NCBI GenBank assembly: GCA_017428805.1
Contig: JAFRQC010000144.1
Location: 1 to 7,380, forward strand
Length of the DNA stretch: 7,380 nt
Reading direction: 5' to 3'
DNA from: Prevotella sp.
Lineage (GTDB): Bacteria; Bacteroidota; Bacteroidia; Bacteroidales; Bacteroidaceae
Shown here: positions 7,324 through 7,380 of the stretch, piece after piece
Layout of the letters: each line of letters begins with the position of its first letter
Numbering within the stretch: position 1 is the stretch's first letter
Made by a program: the position numbers and the translations under genes
The notes under the pieces: generated by a model
Databases searched by the model: none
What the model saw: the letters and a program-made list of their open reading frames with translations, nothing else
Told to the model about the DNA's origin: nothing

Positions 7324-7345
7324 AAAACCTCAAAGTTCAAAGAAA
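7311..7345. repeat. right heptad array, five 7-bp units in inverted orientation
   Basis: In phase 7-bp units: AAAGTTC (7311-7317), AAAGTTA (7318-7324), AAACCTC (7325-7331), AAAGTTC (7332-7338), AAAGAAA (7339-7345). These are the complement-orientation version of the left array and are more degenerate. The array ends 4 bases before the -7 box of the rightward promoter, mirroring the left array, which ends 4 bases from the nadK -7 box. Confidence 0.65.
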
Positions 7346-7349
7346 AAAC

Positions 7350-7357
7350 TATCTTTG
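7350..7357 (+). promoter_or_regulatory. -7 promoter element for a rightward gene beyond the window
   Basis: TATCTTTG matches TAnnTTTG completely and reads to the right, away from nadK. No clear TTTG is present about 20 bases upstream, where the right heptad array lies. Transcription would start near 7361-7365, and no start codon in frame with a gene is visible in the remaining bases, so the gene it serves begins past 7380. The gene identity is unknown. Confidence 0.6.
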
Positions 7358-7380
7358 CGGTCAGAAAACCAATCAAATAA

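Noticed and set aside
7235..7345. CRISPR array or transfer RNA in the right-hand spacer
   Set aside because: The repeat units are 7 bp and contiguous with no unique spacers, and there is no cloverleaf or CCA-type end. The dyad is explained by inverted heptads.
7235..7345. Insertion sequence end or attachment site
   Set aside because: No transposase or integrase fragment and no flanking target duplication can be seen; the inverted arms are too close together for an element end pair with content.

Overview
The window looks like a chromosomal segment of a Bacteroidota bacterium, most likely Prevotella or a close relative. The evidence is three promoters with the Bacteroidota -7 box TAnnTTTG, the absence of Shine-Dalgarno sequences, a surface protein ending in a C-terminal type IX secretion (T9SS)-like sorting domain, a periplasmic helical-repeat sensor kinase typical of the group, and moderately GC-rich genes separated by very AT-rich spacers. 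The genus is a judgement from protein style, not a search result.

Layout. Positions 1-151 are an AT-rich upstream region holding a small tandem repeat, a perfect 14-bp palindrome and a strong promoter (TTTG-N20-TACCTTTG). This promoter drives a rightward two-gene unit. The first gene (152-4519) encodes a secreted 1455-residue C10 (streptopain/interpain-like) cysteine protease. In order it has a signal peptide, a Spi-type inhibitory prodomain, a catalytic domain with Cys159 and His301, a long array of alternating Ig-like modules and a T9SS-type C-terminus. Eight bases later comes a 592-residue membrane histidine kinase (4528-6306) with a periplasmic helical-repeat sensor region. It has no receiver or DNA-binding domain and carries an unusual HQ instead of HE at the phosphorylation site. 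A leftward NAD kinase gene (7203-6319) converges on the kinase with a gap of only 12 bp. Positions 7204-7380 are a divergent control region with a leftward promoter for NAD kinase, a rightward promoter for a gene outside the window, and between them a large inverted repeat built from 7-bp units.

How the genes may work together. The protease would act at or beyond the cell surface on protein substrates. The co-transcribed kinase would sense something in the periplasm, possibly a product or state linked to secretion or proteolysis, and pass phosphate to a regulator encoded elsewhere. That link is inferred from the operon arrangement alone. NAD kinase is a housekeeping enzyme making NADP and is probably functionally unrelated.

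The observations most worth following are the protease-kinase pairing, the alternating-module architecture of the protease, the altered H-box, the palindrome abutting the promoter, and the heptad-built inverted repeat between the divergent promoters.
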